From Chlorobium sp. (GTDB lineage: Bacteria > Bacteroidota > Chlorobiia > Chlorobiales > Chlorobiaceae): a stretch of DNA of 64,000 bases. Positions 27,155-37,003 of the stretch are shown piece by piece. Within the stretch, counting starts at the first letter, position 1, and each line of letters opens with the position of its first letter. A program made the translations under genes and the position numbers. The notes under the pieces were generated by a model that worked only from the letters and a program-made list of their open reading frames with translations, did not search any database and was not told where the DNA came from. The stretch spans positions 102,332 to 166,331 of the forward strand of contig NZ_JAIOZR010000002.1 of NCBI RefSeq assembly GCF_021740465.1, in the 5' to 3' direction.

Positions 27155-29254
27155 ATGCCGATTGAGTCAATGCACGAAGCCAGCTCCTTGATGCAGTATA
27201 TCAGCGATGCGGTGGGTTCGATACGCGAACCCCAGGAGCTGTTTCGTACGGTTACCGACAAGCTTCGCCTCGTTTTCGAGTTCGATTCGGCCGTCATTAT
27301 CACCTTCGACCGCGACCGGCGCTATCTCAACGTGTTTTTCGAGATGCTGCGCTTTGAGCTTCCCGATACCATTCAGCGAAAAAAGCGGCCGCTGGCCGGT
27401 TCATGGATCGAGTCGCATCTCGGCGACACCGCCGTTTCGGTCATTCCCATCGAGCGACAGCTCGACCGCTACCCGGCGGATTTTCCGGTGCCCCGGATGC
27501 TCTACGATCTCGGCATGCGCCAGGTTGTGCTTTCGCCGCTGCGTTCCGGAGGCAAGGTGATCGGGTTCCTCAATTTCGTGTCGAAGCAGGAGAAAGAGTG
27601 GTCTGAGGGTGAAAAGGAGCTGCTTTCCACCCTCTCCTCGCCTATCGCCGTCGCCGTCAGCAACGCTCTCGCCTACGAGGAGCTCCGGCAGCGCGAAGCC
27701 GAGACCGCCATGCAGCTTGCCGTGAACAACGCGCTCCTGACCATCAGGGATCGCAGCCGTATGATGCTCGCCGTCTGCGAGCAGATCGATCGCCTGGTGC
27801 CGTGTACCTTTCTCGGCATACGGGTCATGGGGAGCGATGGCGACTACCGGGTGTTCGACAATTTCATGCGGGAGCCCGACGGGGGATTTTCGCCCATGCT
27901 TTCCTACGATCATTTCGGGGTATCGGATTTCAGGGAGATCGCGCGAGAGAGCTTTGCGCTCATCACCAATCCGGGCTGTTATTCCGGGGAGGATTTCGAC
28001 CGGCTATCCCGGCAGTACCGGCTCGTTGCGCTCGTGCGCGAGAAGCTCGGCGTCTGTTCGGTCATCAGCGCCGGGCTCTGGGACCTGCCCGGGAGCCGTG
28101 CGGGCCTGATCATATCCAATACCTCTCGGGCTTTCGACGAGCACGATCTGCAGACGGTCGGCATGATCGTGCCGCAGCTCTCGCTTGCGTTGCAGAACTA
28201 TCTGGCCTACGAAGAAATCGACGAACTGCGCCGCCGCCTCGAGGGGGAGCGGACACTGCTGATCGAGGAGATCGCAGGGGTGCACGATTTCGAGGAGATT
28301 ATCGGCCGGAGCGCTCCGCTCTCGGCGGTACTGCGAAGGGTGAGCCAGGTGGCACCTACCGATGCGACCGTGCTGATCCAGGGGGAGACCGGCACCGGAA
28401 AGGAGCTGTTTGCCCGGGCCATTCACCATCTTTCTCCCCGCGGGGAACGGATGATGGTGAAGGTGAACTGCGCGGCGCTTCCTGCGGCGCTGATCGAGTC
28501 GGAGCTGTTCGGGCACGAGAAGGGCAGTTTTACCGGCGCGACGGAGCGCAGGATCGGCAAGTTCGAACTCGCCTCAGGCGGCACGATTTTTCTCGACGAG
28601 ATCGGCGAGCTGCCGCTGGAGCTTCAGGCCAAGCTGCTCCGGGTGCTTCAGGAGCGCGAGCTGGAGCGGCTCGGCGGCAGCCGGGTCATTGCGGTGGACG
28701 CCAGGGTGATCGCTGCCACGAACCGCGATCTCGAACGGGAGGTTGCTGCGGGCCGGTTCCGCGAAGACCTCTACTTCAGACTGAACGTGTTTCCGCTCGC
28801 CATTCCCCCGCTGCGGGAGCGCAGGGAGGATATAGGCCTGCTTGCCGCGCACTTCGCTGTGCGTTACGCTCGCGAATTCGGCCGGCCTCAGCTGCCGTTT
28901 CGCCAGAGCGATCTTCTGCGGCTCGAGGCCCGCGACTGGAAAGGCAATATCCGGGAGCTCGCACATCTTGTGGAGCAGGCGGTGATCGTTTCCGAAGGGC
29001 CTTCGCTCGACTTTTCCTCGATTCTCTCTCCCGAAGCTTCGCCGGCGGCTTCGGGGCCTGCCGGACCGGTCAGGAGCATGCGCGATTTCGAGTCGGAGAT
29101 GGTGATGCTCGAACGGGAGCTGATACTCGACGCGCTGCAGCGTTCAGGAGGGCGCGTGAGCGGCCCGGGAGGTGCGGCCGAACGTCTCGGCATGCATCCG
29201 AAAACCCTCTACTCGCGCATCGACAAGCTGGGGCTGAGGAAGAGGTATGGGTAA
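27155..29254 (+). CDS. Sigma-54-dependent activator with two GAF-like domains (FhlA/NorR type)
   Basis: A 699-residue regulator. Residues ~10-180 and ~195-360 look like two GAF sensor domains (FRTVTDKLRLVFEFDSAVI; MLAVCEQIDRLVPCTFLG), linked by helix to an AAA+ domain. The latter has Walker A GETGTGKE (410-417), Walker B GGTIFLDEIGE, and the sigma-54 contact loop GSFTGA (457-462), with Ser in place of the usual first Ala. The Fis-type HTH is at the end (GGAAERLGMHPKTLYSRIDK). There is no receiver domain, so a small molecule or gas is the likely signal. ATG 27155 is chosen because further upstream sequence is intergenic in character. It is divergent from the efflux operon and probably controls it. 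Confidence 0.85.
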   Translation: MPIESMHEASSLMQYISDAVGSIREPQELFRTVTDKLRLVFEFDSAVIITFDRDRRYLNVFFEMLRFELPDTIQRKKRPLAGSWIESHLGDTAVSVIPIERQLDRYPADFPVPRMLYDLGMRQVVLSPLRSGGKVIGFLNFVSKQEKEWSEGEKELLSTLSSPIAVAVSNALAYEELRQREAETAMQLAVNNALLTIRDRSRMMLAVCEQIDRLVPCTFLGIRVMGSDGDYRVFDNFMREPDGGFSPMLSYDHFGVSDFREIARESFALITNPGCYSGEDFDRLSRQYRLVALVREKLGVCSVISAGLWDLPGSRAGLIISNTSRAFDEHDLQTVGMIVPQLSLALQNYLAYEEIDELRRRLEGERTLLIEEIAGVHDFEEIIGRSAPLSAVLRRVSQVAPTDATVLIQGETGTGKELFARAIHHLSPRGERMMVKVNCAALPAALIESELFGHEKGSFTGATERRIGKFELASGGTIFLDEIGELPLELQAKLLRVLQERELERLGGSRVIAVDARVIAATNRDLEREVAAGRFREDLYFRLNVFPLAIPPLRERREDIGLLAAHFAVRYAREFGRPQLPFRQSDLLRLEARDWKGNIRELAHLVEQAVIVSEGPSLDFSSILSPEASPAASGPAGPVRSMRDFESEMVMLERELILDALQRSGGRVSGPGGAAERLGMHPKTLYSRIDKLGLRKRYG

Positions 29255-29279
29255 GATTGTGGGCGGTGGGCCGCACGGT

Positions 29280-30473
29280 TCACCCGCATAGCGCCCTGAT
29301 GGCTTCGGCCACGACCGGAACGCCGCGGAGGATTTCCCCGGGGGTGTTGTTGCAGTACGAAAGCCGCAGGGCGTTGTTTTTCGTGCCGTCGGGATCGAAG
29401 GTTTTTCCCGCGACGAACACCGCGCCCCCTTCGATGCTTTTTTTCATGATTTCCGACGCGTCGGCGCTTTCGGGCAGGTTCAGCCAGATGTAGAATCCCC
29501 CCGATGGCTCGTTCCAGCTGACATAAGCGGGCAGGTGCTCCCGGAGGGCGGCGCTCATGGCCTGGGCCCTCGTCTTGTATTCGAGGCGTACCTTTTCGAT
29601 GTAGGCATAAATCTTTCCTGACCGGATGAACGCGTCGGCAAGCACCTGCGTGAAACTGGGCGAGCAGGCGTCGGCGGACTGCTTGAGCAGCTCGCATTTC
29701 GAGGCTATGGGTTCCGGGGCGAGCAGCCAGCCGAGGCGCAGGCCCGGCCCGAGGATTTTCGAAAACGAACCGGTATAGCAGATGTCGATGCCCTCCGGGT
29801 CGATAGCCTTCAGCGGCCTGAGGCGCGGCCTCTCCTTTTCGTGAAAATAGAGGTCGCCGTAGGCGTCGTCCTCGATGAGCGGGATGTCCTTTCCCTCGAT
29901 GGCCCCGATCAGTTCCAGTTTTCGGGATTCGCTGTAAAGGATGCCTGCGGGGTTGTGGAAGTATGGCGTGATGTAGAGGAACTTCGCTTTCGGGCTCTTT
30001 GCGGTTTCCAAGAGGAGCTCTCCGGCGTCGATACCCTCGCTGTCCACGGCGATGCCTTTGATCTGTGCCCTGCATGAGCGGAATGCGGAGAGCGCTCCGA
30101 TGAAACAGGGGTTTTCGACGAGCACCCTGTCGCCGGGATCGATAAATACGTTGGCCAGGAGGTTCAGGGCCTGCTGCGATCCGGTGGTGACCATCAGGCG
30201 GTTCTTCTTTACCGGAAGCCCTTTCTTTTCGAGAAAACCGCCCAGCGACTCGAGCAGGGAGGGAAGGCCGGGCGTAGGCCCGTACTGGAATGCGGCCTGC
30301 CGGGTCCGGCTGTCGAGGTTCCGGAACAGCTCCTCGACCTCTTCGACCGGAAAGAGATCGTTGCCCGGCATTCCTCCGGCGAAGGAGATGATGTCGGGCC
30401 TCGAAGCGAGGCTCATAAGCTCCCTGATTGCCGAGGAGCGAAGCGAGGATACTGATTGTGAGAATCTTGGCAT
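29280..30473 (-). CDS. PLP-dependent aminotransferase, class I/II (aromatic or 2-aminoadipate type)
   Basis: A 397-residue fold-type I aminotransferase of the LysN/aromatic group without a GntR domain. It shows VTTGSQQALNLLANVF (cofactor phosphate loop), ITPYFHNPAG (substrate/PLP region), LIEDDAYGDLYF, and the Schiff-base lysine in CYTGSFSKILGPGLRLGW. The C-terminal RLSYCNN carries the carboxylate-binding Arg. It is the last gene of the ior-paaK operon, so it probably interconverts aromatic amino acids with the aryl pyruvates used by IorAB. It converges with the activator gene. Confidence 0.8.
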   Translation of the reverse strand: MPRFSQSVSSLRSSAIRELMSLASRPDIISFAGGMPGNDLFPVEEVEELFRNLDSRTRQAAFQYGPTPGLPSLLESLGGFLEKKGLPVKKNRLMVTTGSQQALNLLANVFIDPGDRVLVENPCFIGALSAFRSCRAQIKGIAVDSEGIDAGELLLETAKSPKAKFLYITPYFHNPAGILYSESRKLELIGAIEGKDIPLIEDDAYGDLYFHEKERPRLRPLKAIDPEGIDICYTGSFSKILGPGLRLGWLLAPEPIASKCELLKQSADACSPSFTQVLADAFIRSGKIYAYIEKVRLEYKTRAQAMSAALREHLPAYVSWNEPSGGFYIWLNLPESADASEIMKKSIEGGAVFVAGKTFDPDGTKNNALRLSYCNNTPGEILRGVPVVAEAIRALCG

Positions 30474-30529
30474 TGCTGGTTTTTTTTTCCTTTTTCCTTT
30501 ACTCCCCTGCGTCCTTTATGTCCCTGCTC

Positions 30530-30958
30530 TTATAACTGGTAGACGTCGCCCTGCTGCAGCAGCTCGAGCTTGTGCTCCTGAAGCACGCGGATGATGTTTT
30601 CCAGAGAGTCCGCCCTGATGACCACCGTCGCCTTGCAATCGCCTGAAGCGAAGGCGTACATGTAGTCGATGGTGATGTCGCTGCCGGAGATGATCTGCAG
30701 CGCCTTGTGCAGGCCTCCCGGCCGGTGAGGGACGATCATGCCGACCACGTCGGTTATTTTGACGGCGAAGCCGCGGTTCCGCAGGACTTCGGCGGCCTGT
30801 TCGGGCTTTCCGACGATCATGCGCAGAATGCCGTAATCGGCGGTATCGGCGATGCTGAACGCCGATATGTTGATGTCGTGTTCGGCCAGTATGCCGGTCA
30901 GTTCGGTCAGCCGCCCTGTCCGGTTTTCGAGAAAGACCGATAACTGCTTGATGATCAT
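30530..30958 (-). CDS. Tandem ACT domain protein
   Basis: A 142-residue protein made of two ACT modules, opening IKQLSVFLENRTGRLTELTG and, in the second, VPHRPGGLHKALQII. ACT domains bind amino acids. Small two-ACT proteins beside paaK are common and are thought to sense aromatic amino acids for this pathway. It lies 17 bp downstream of paaK and belongs to the operon. Confidence 0.85.
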   Translation of the reverse strand: MIIKQLSVFLENRTGRLTELTGILAEHDINISAFSIADTADYGILRMIVGKPEQAAEVLRNRGFAVKITDVVGMIVPHRPGGLHKALQIISGSDITIDYMYAFASGDCKATVVIRADSLENIIRVLQEHKLELLQQGDVYQL

Positions 30959-30975
30959 GGCGTCCTCCTTCGGGG

Positions 30976-32277
30976 TTATGTGAGTTTGCGTTTGTCCAGA
31001 ACCCGCTGTGCCTTGCCCATGCTCCGCTCGATCGTGCCGGGTTCGACCAGCCTGATGGATGCGCTGAGCCCGAGCAGGCTGGCGATATTGGCGTGGATGC
31101 GCCGGCGTAGACCCTCGAGTTCCTTGACCTCGTCGCTGAAGAACTGCTCTTCGACCTCTACCTGGATTTCAAGGACGTCGAGGTTGTTTTCGCGATCTAC
31201 CACCAGAAGATAGTGCGGTTTGGTTTCGTTCATCTCCAGCAGAACCGACTCGATCTGCGACGGGAAGACGTTGACTCCCCGGATGATGAGCATGTCGTCC
31301 GAACGGCCCACGCATTTTTCCATGCGTACCAGCGTGCGACCGCACTCGCACGGTTCGGCGTGCAGGCGGGTGAGGTCGCGCGTGCGGTAACGGATGAGCG
31401 GCATCGCCTCTTTTGTTGCCGGGGTAAAGACCAGTTCGCCGAGATCTCCGTACGGAAGGAGTTCGCCGGTTTCGGGATTGATGATTTCAGGTATGAAATG
31501 GTCTTCGAAAATGTGCATGCCGTTCTGGCACCAGCACTCCATCGATACGCCGGGGCCGATCACCTCGCTGAGGCCGTAGATGTCGTAGGCCTTCAGGCCG
31601 AGGAGCTGCTCTATCTGCGTGCGCATCTCTTCGGTCCAGGGTTCGGCGCCGAAAATACCGGCCTTGAGTTTTATGTTTTTCCGGTCGATCTTTTCCTCCG
31701 TGAGTGCTTCGCCGAGGTAGGCCGCATAGGAGGGCGTACAGGCGATTGCCGTCGAACCGAAATCCACCATGAGCTGCAGCTGTTTTTTCGTGTTGCCGCC
31801 GGAGATGGGAATGACCGAGGCTCCTATTTTTTCTGCGCCGTAGTGCAGGCCGAGGCCGCCGGTAAAAAGGCCGTATCCGTAGGCCACCTGCATGATGTCC
31901 GATCCGGAGATTCCGGCCATGGTAAGCGAGCGGGCTACGACTTCGCTCCACATGAGGATGTCGTTATGGGTGTAGCCCACCACGGTCGATTTTCCGGTTG
32001 TACCGCTCGATGCGTGCAGCCTGACGATCTCCTGCTGCGGCACGGCGAAGAGGCCGAAGGGATAGTTGTCGCGCAGGTCCTGCTTGGTGGTGAAAGGCAG
32101 CTTCTGCAGGTCGTCGATCGTGCGGATGTCGCCGGGTTCGATGCCCATGTCCTGCAGTTTGCGGCGGTAGAAGGGAACGTTGAAATAGACCCGTTCCACC
32201 ATGCTCCTGATCCGTTCACCCTGAAGTTTCCGGAGCTCTTCGCGTTCCATGCATTCGTGATGCTCGTTCCAGATCAT
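30976..32277 (-). CDS. paaK: Phenylacetate-CoA ligase (AMP-forming)
   Basis: A 433-residue adenylate-forming enzyme: [14 protein letters not shown] (P-loop-like motif, ~residues 91-104), [36 protein letters not shown] and the [23 protein letters not shown] hinge are all PaaK signatures. It converts aryl acetates and ATP/CoA to the CoA ester. In this operon it couples to IorAB, which can reductively carboxylate arylacetyl-CoA to aryl pyruvate or run the reverse. In an anaerobic autotroph this fits assimilation of phenylacetate or indoleacetate into Phe, Tyr or Trp; the direction is inferred. Confidence 0.9.
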   Translation of the reverse strand: MIWNEHHECMEREELRKLQGERIRSMVERVYFNVPFYRRKLQDMGIEPGDIRTIDDLQKLPFTTKQDLRDNYPFGLFAVPQQEIVRLHASSGTTGKSTVVGYTHNDILMWSEVVARSLTMAGISGSDIMQVAYGYGLFTGGLGLHYGAEKIGASVIPISGGNTKKQLQLMVDFGSTAIACTPSYAAYLGEALTEEKIDRKNIKLKAGIFGAEPWTEEMRTQIEQLLGLKAYDIYGLSEVIGPGVSMECWCQNGMHIFEDHFIPEIINPETGELLPYGDLGELVFTPATKEAMPLIRYRTRDLTRLHAEPCECGRTLVRMEKCVGRSDDMLIIRGVNVFPSQIESVLLEMNETKPHYLLVVDRENNLDVLEIQVEVEEQFFSDEVKELEGLRRRIHANIASLLGLSASIRLVEPGTIERSMGKAQRVLDKRKLT

Positions 32278-32288
32278 CTGACTTTCGG

Positions 32289-32864
32289 TTATGGTTGAGA
32301 TAAAGCAAGTCCTTTGCGGAAGGCCCTGATGTTCATGGCTACCGTATCCTCCCCTTTCGCTTCGAAGATCTTTCCGATGGCGGCTTCGAGCTGTGACGGA
32401 TCGAGAGCGATGAACGGGGCGGCAGCCCCCAGCATGACCATGTTCGAGGTTCTCGGGCTGCCTGCTTCACGGGCCAGGGTGGCGGCATCGACCAGCAGGG
32501 GCGAACCGGTCCGGCGCAGTTCGGTCAGGAGGGCGTCGAGGGACGGATAATCGGGCATGTTGACGAAGGGCTCTGTTGCCGTGACCATGCGTCCTTCGGG
32601 GGAGAGAAACGGCAGATAGCGCAGCGCCTCAAGCGGTTCGACGGAGATGACCAGGTCGGCCCGGCCAAGGGCTATCAGATCGGCGTGGATTTCACGGTCG
32701 GAAATCCGCAGGTGCGACTGAACGGCCCCTCCCCTCTGGCTCATGCCGTGCACTTCGGCCTGGCGGATATGGAGATCGCAGTGCAGGGCTGCAAGGTCGA
32801 TGACCGCCGCGATGCTGAGAATGCCCTGTCCCCCGACTCCGGCCAGTATGATGTTGTTCTGCAT
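32289..32864 (-). CDS. iorB: Indolepyruvate:ferredoxin oxidoreductase, beta subunit
   Basis: A 191-residue gamma/beta-type subunit of the 2-oxoacid:ferredoxin oxidoreductase family, with [17 protein letters not shown] at the N-terminus and [18 protein letters not shown]. It lies 6 bp after iorA and 11 bp before paaK, and forms the heteromer with IorA. Confidence 0.9.
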   Translation of the reverse strand: MQNNIILAGVGGQGILSIAAVIDLAALHCDLHIRQAEVHGMSQRGGAVQSHLRISDREIHADLIALGRADLVISVEPLEALRYLPFLSPEGRMVTATEPFVNMPDYPSLDALLTELRRTGSPLLVDAATLAREAGSPRTSNMVMLGAAAPFIALDPSQLEAAIGKIFEAKGEDTVAMNIRAFRKGLALSQP

Positions 32865-32870
32865 GTTAGC

Positions 32871-34481
32871 TTACTGATTGACGGGGTTCGGGTTTTTACT
32901 GCGTTTTCTGCGTGCTGCGTTTTCGATGCACTCCCTCCGTGCAAGCACCACCGACACTCCGTCGTAGGCGATCTCCTGGCTCAGGACGGCGATGTTCTCC
33001 TCCAGATGCGGCTTCAGAGGGATGATCGTTCTGATATGCTGTTCCTCGACGCCGAGTCCCCGGCAGAGCGCGTGAAGCCGGGTGCCGGTCGCGGCGGATT
33101 CCTGGCCGCCGGTCATGGCCGTGGTGTCGTTATCGGCAATGATTACCGTAACGGGCGTGCGGTCGTTGACGGCGTCGAGCAGGCCGGTCATGCCGGAGTG
33201 GGTGAAGGTGGAGTCGCCGATCACGCACACAGCGGGGCGCAGGCCGCCGTCAGCGGCGCCTTTGGCCATGGTTATCGAAGCGCCCATATCGACGCAGGTA
33301 TGGATGGCGTTGAAGGGGGGCAGGGCTCCGAGCGTATAACAACCGATGTCGGAAAAGACGTGCCGGTTTTCGAAGCTCTCCATGACCCGGTTCAGCGCTT
33401 CGAAGAGATCGCGGTGTCCGCATCCCCGGCAGAGTTCCGGTGGACGGTTCACCACGATCGTCGGAACCGGCGCCGGTTCCGGCAGCGCGACGCCGAGGGC
33501 TCTGGCCATGAGCACGGTATCGAGCTCGCCGGCGCGCGGCAGCGTTCCGTCCATGCGTCCGCGGATGTTCCGGTCGTTGAACCACCCCCTGAGCAGTTCC
33601 TCGTATACCGGATAACCCTCCTCGGCTACCAGGACAGTTTCGCAGCTTTCGAACAGCTCCGCGATCTGTCTCCGGGGAGGCGGGTAGTGGCTGATCTTGA
33701 GTACCGGCACGTCGAGGCCGAAGGTTTCGCGTACCTCCATGGCGTAGTTGCAGGCAATGCCGAAGGCCAGTACGCCGACAGGGAACGTTCCAGGCACCAT
33801 GCGGTTCAGCGGGGACTCTTCGGAAAGCCGTTCGAGGTTTTCCTGTTTGCCGAGCAGCAGGTTGTACTGTTTTCGGGCATTCTGCGGCATCAGCACATAG
33901 CGTTCCGGCTCGAGGACAGCATGCAGCGGATTTTCGGCGTGCAGTGGTGCCCGGACGACTCCGGCGCGTGAATGGGCAAGCCGGGTGGTCAGGCGGAGCA
34001 TCACCGGAAGTTTTACCGATTCCGAAAGGTCGAAGGCATAGCGCACGGCGTCGTAAAGCTCCTGCTGCGATGCGGGTTCGAGTACCGGCACCATGGCGAA
34101 ACGGCCGTAGAATCGGCTGTCCTGTTCGTTCTGCGAAGAGTGCATCGACGGATCGTCGGCGACGGCGAGCACCAGGCCGCCGTTGACGCCCGTAATGGCG
34201 GAATTGATGAAGGCGTCGGCTGCGACGTTGAGCCCGACATGCTTCATGGCCACGAGCGCTCGTTTTCCGGCGTAGGCCATGCCGAGCGCTGCCTCGTAGG
34301 CGGTTTTCTCGTTTGCCGACCAGGAGGAGCGCACGCCGCGCAGAGCGGCTTCACGGTTTTTCCGGATGTATTCGGTTATTTCGGTGGAAGGAGTTCCGGG
34401 GTAGGCGTAGACGCCCGATATTCCGGCGTCGAGAGCGCCGAGCGCGGCGGCTTCGGCACCCAGTAAAAGTTGACGGTTCAT
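32871..34481 (-). CDS. iorA: Indolepyruvate:ferredoxin oxidoreductase, alpha subunit, without ferredoxin domain
   Basis: A 536-residue TPP enzyme. The N-terminus has GVYAYPGTPSTEITEYI, typical of the pyrimidine-binding half. CRGCGHRDLFEAL (~350) and GDSTFTHSGMTGLLDAV...NDTTAMTG (~430-465) are the TPP/Mg site. It should decarboxylate aryl pyruvates to arylacetyl-CoA with ferredoxin as partner, reversibly. Most IorA proteins end in a two-cluster ferredoxin domain with CxxCxxC motifs. This one stops about 25 residues after ARRECIEN with a basic tail (ARRKRSKNPNPVNQ) and has none. The frame next to the end is iorB, so no fragment was lost to a frameshift nearby. Confidence 0.85.
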   Translation of the reverse strand: MNRQLLLGAEAAALGALDAGISGVYAYPGTPSTEITEYIRKNREAALRGVRSSWSANEKTAYEAALGMAYAGKRALVAMKHVGLNVAADAFINSAITGVNGGLVLAVADDPSMHSSQNEQDSRFYGRFAMVPVLEPASQQELYDAVRYAFDLSESVKLPVMLRLTTRLAHSRAGVVRAPLHAENPLHAVLEPERYVLMPQNARKQYNLLLGKQENLERLSEESPLNRMVPGTFPVGVLAFGIACNYAMEVRETFGLDVPVLKISHYPPPRRQIAELFESCETVLVAEEGYPVYEELLRGWFNDRNIRGRMDGTLPRAGELDTVLMARALGVALPEPAPVPTIVVNRPPELCRGCGHRDLFEALNRVMESFENRHVFSDIGCYTLGALPPFNAIHTCVDMGASITMAKGAADGGLRPAVCVIGDSTFTHSGMTGLLDAVNDRTPVTVIIADNDTTAMTGGQESAATGTRLHALCRGLGVEEQHIRTIIPLKPHLEENIAVLSQEIAYDGVSVVLARRECIENAARRKRSKNPNPVNQ

Positions 34482-34702
34482 GCATCGAACTTACGGATTC
34501 TCATGCAAGAAGAGAAATTTTTCATTCCGGGGAGTATGAAAAACGCAACATCGTGAGCGACGCTCTTTTTGTGTCGCATGGCGTGTCGTGGAGTTGCGAC
34601 GAAAGGGAAATTGTTCGTAGCTTCAGGATGATGAGGTTCCTTGTGTTGCTGGATGAGTTTCCTCCGGGCAGCTTTTTTTGAAACCGCTAAAGGGGATCTG
34701 CC

Positions 34703-35461
34703 ATGGAACGCGATATCGGAATTCACGAACTTCTGCCCTGCGACATTCTTCTCTATCACGGCTATTCAACGACATCCCGACTGATTCAGTGGTTTGACGG
34801 ATCCGAGTACAGCCACTCGTCGGTTTTCAACGGCAGCGTGGTGACCGAGGCCGTTCCGGAGGGTGTGGTGCAGCGCAGCGTTTCCGAATCGATGGCGCAT
34901 ACTGAGTACGTCGAGGTTTATCGTCTCCGCAAAAAAGGGGTGTTCGTGGGTTCGCCTGAACTGCCTGCGGAACCGGTGCTCCGGGTTATCTCTCACTACG
35001 CCTCTCTCCACGACCGTTTTGCTTATGAAGAGGTGGTTCTGCTTGCGCTGCTCTGCACCACCAGGCGTTTGCCGCTTCCCTTCCTTCGGGGAATACTCGA
35101 CAGTGCAGCGGCAGTGATCGCCGACATGCTCGACGAGGGTAAACAGCCGATGGTCTGCTCAGAGCTTGTGTATCGCTGTTTTGCCGAAGCATCCCCGGCA
35201 TACCGTTTGCGTATCAGGGGTGTGGACCTGAAATCCCGCATTGCAGGTAAACTCGTCGAGCTTGAGTCGAGGGCGCTCCTGTCTCCTTCGGACAGAGTGG
35301 TTCTGGATTTTTTTCGGCTCTATGCCGCCGCCAAGAAGGTCTTGCCGGAAAAGGAGGATCTGCAAATGCCAGGCGAGCCGGAAGCCGATTTCGTAACGCC
35401 GAAAGACCTGAAAAGAAGTCCCGACCTGGTGAAGATCGGCAGACTCATCCGACCGTCATGA
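34703..35461 (+). CDS. Permuted papain-like (YiiX/YebB-type) cysteine amidase
   Basis: A 252-residue protein with circularly permuted NlpC/P60 (LRAT-like) arrangement: CDILLYHG and then [12 protein letters not shown], where His is the expected catalytic base, and the catalytic Cys in [13 protein letters not shown] (~residue 152). Such proteins hydrolyse peptide or amide bonds, sometimes of the cell wall or lipids; the substrate is unknown. No signal peptide is visible. An AAAGGGGA ribosome site precedes the ATG. It overlaps the end of arsA tail-to-tail by 6 bp. Confidence 0.7.
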   Translation: MERDIGIHELLPCDILLYHGYSTTSRLIQWFDGSEYSHSSVFNGSVVTEAVPEGVVQRSVSESMAHTEYVEVYRLRKKGVFVGSPELPAEPVLRVISHYASLHDRFAYEEVVLLALLCTTRRLPLPFLRGILDSAAAVIADMLDEGKQPMVCSELVYRCFAEASPAYRLRIRGVDLKSRIAGKLVELESRALLSPSDRVVLDFFRLYAAAKKVLPEKEDLQMPGEPEADFVTPKDLKRSPDLVKIGRLIRPS

Positions 35462-36661
35462 AGCTGTTGCTGCTGGCTCTTTTTTCCGGAAGTCGATCTT
35501 CAGCCATTTCTCTTCGTAGCCGGCTTCGGCAACACGCATGCCTGCAAGGAAAAGCGGCAGCACCACCCCTTTCTGGTAGTTGCCGATGCGGACGGTGAGC
35601 GAGTCGCCGATCTGCACGACGTTGGCCTCCATTTTGTTGTCGAAGACGAAGGGCAGGCGGAGCTTCATGACGTAGTGGCCTTCCGAGATCTTTTTGATAT
35701 CGACATGCTCTTCATGGTAGAAAATGTCGAGAGGATTCTTCCCGTCATAGACAACCTCGCCGACCTGTTTGAGCATCTCCAGACCGAGCACTTCTCGCCG
35801 GAAGAGCGGTACTTTCGTGATCGGCACCGGGGCGAAGGAGGTTTCGATCTGGTCGATGTATCTGTGCTGAATCTCCTTCCACTCTTTCATGTACTGGCCG
35901 TCTACCTCGTCCATGAAGACCCGGTTGATGATAACCTGATCGACCGTTATGCCGTAGAGGTTCAGGTAGGTGAGCGCGCGCATGGACTCCTTGATAACCA
36001 TCTTTTCGGGGTTCATGACGAGCCGGACTGTGGTTTTCGTCGAGTCGGAGAGCAGTTCGATAATGCCTTCGATCGATGAAAAAAGGTGATCGACCTGGTC
36101 GTAGACGTCGGTGTCGGGTACGAGGTCGTGGAGCTTTCCCACCCGTTTCGACAGGGGGCGGATGACGGGCCTGACCACATACTTTTCGAGGTTCCGCATC
36201 AGCTTGAGCATCCAGCCGAAGGTTTCGGGCAGTGAGAGCAGGCGCAGGGTCTCGCCGGTAGGGGCGCAGTCCACCACGAGAAGGTCGTACTCCTTCGATT
36301 CGTTGTACCGCTTGATGTAGGAGAGCGAGAAGAGCTCCTCCATGCCGGGCAGCACTCCCATCTCCTCGACATAGATGCCCTGGATGCCCTGTACTTCCAT
36401 GAGGTGCGCGAAGTGTTCCCGCACGATCTCCCAGTTCAGGTTGAGGTCTCCGTATACGCTTACTTCCTGTCCATAGAGGTTCTCGGCGATCTTTACCGGC
36501 GAGGGGCCCAGCTCGATGTCGAAGGAGTCGCCGAGGCTGTGCGCGGGATCGGTGGAGATCACGAGCGTCCTGTATCCCATAGATGCGGCTTTCACCGCTG
36601 TCGCGGCGGCAATGGAGGTTTTGCCGACGCCCCCTTTTCCGGTGAAGACGATGTTTCTCAT
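35456..36661 (-). CDS. ArsA/Get3-type ATPase with C-terminal HSP20-like domain
   Basis: A 401-residue deviant Walker A ATPase. [14 protein letters not shown] is at the N-terminus, then the switch motifs [14 protein letters not shown] and [14 protein letters not shown]. The last ~80 residues ([18 protein letters not shown] ... [14 protein letters not shown]) form the alpha-crystallin/HSP20-like domain found in bacterial ArsA homologues, common in green sulfur bacteria and cyanobacteria. Arsenite-binding cysteines are not seen, so a role in protein targeting or assembly is more likely than arsenite export. It is a single gene. Confidence 0.85.
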   Translation of the reverse strand: MRNIVFTGKGGVGKTSIAAATAVKAASMGYRTLVISTDPAHSLGDSFDIELGPSPVKIAENLYGQEVSVYGDLNLNWEIVREHFAHLMEVQGIQGIYVEEMGVLPGMEELFSLSYIKRYNESKEYDLLVVDCAPTGETLRLLSLPETFGWMLKLMRNLEKYVVRPVIRPLSKRVGKLHDLVPDTDVYDQVDHLFSSIEGIIELLSDSTKTTVRLVMNPEKMVIKESMRALTYLNLYGITVDQVIINRVFMDEVDGQYMKEWKEIQHRYIDQIETSFAPVPITKVPLFRREVLGLEMLKQVGEVVYDGKNPLDIFYHEEHVDIKKISEGHYVMKLRLPFVFDNKMEANVVQIGDSLTVRIGNYQKGVVLPLFLAGMRVAEAGYEEKWLKIDFRKKEPAATAS

Positions 36662-36744
36662 GGCAACAGCTCCTGCTCAATCATTGCATGATGTGCGCTT
36701 TGCACTTTGTATTGTAAACCTTTTCGGGCAGCAGTTAATTCATC

Positions 36745-36880
36745 AGTGAAGCCCTGAAAGTTATTGCGCGCCCATATTGCTGTGTTGTCCTGATCTGTCG
36801 GGACTCCGTTCGCTCTGCTCGTGCTTCATTATGGAGCTTGTGTTTCTTTGATCGATCATCGCACTTATTTGAGGTTCCGG
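36745..36880 (+). repeat. Diverged copy of a dispersed intergenic repeat
   Basis: The block starting TGAAAGTTATTGCGCGCCCA and ending TTTGATCGATCATCGCACTT matches the layout of 50272-50412 (AAAGTTATTACGCATCCAGATTGCTGCGTTG ... in part, and TTTGATCGCTCATCACACTT). The middle is poorly conserved. It is noncoding and fills most of the 36662-37003 gap, in which I see no gene. Confidence 0.55.
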
Positions 36881-37003
36881 TCAGGGAGCCCCTTACAGCA
36901 ATTCTGATCGACTCTTCTGGTGAAATTGCTGTAAACAACCTATTTTCCTTTGTGTACCTGCTTGCAAAGCTTAACTGAAGGAAGCCTCAAAACCTGAAAA
37001 GTC

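Noticed and set aside
27802..29493. A 563-residue open frame on the plus strand inside the activator gene
   Set aside because: It overlaps the AAA+ domain out of frame, and its composition is typical of a G+C-rich alternative frame.
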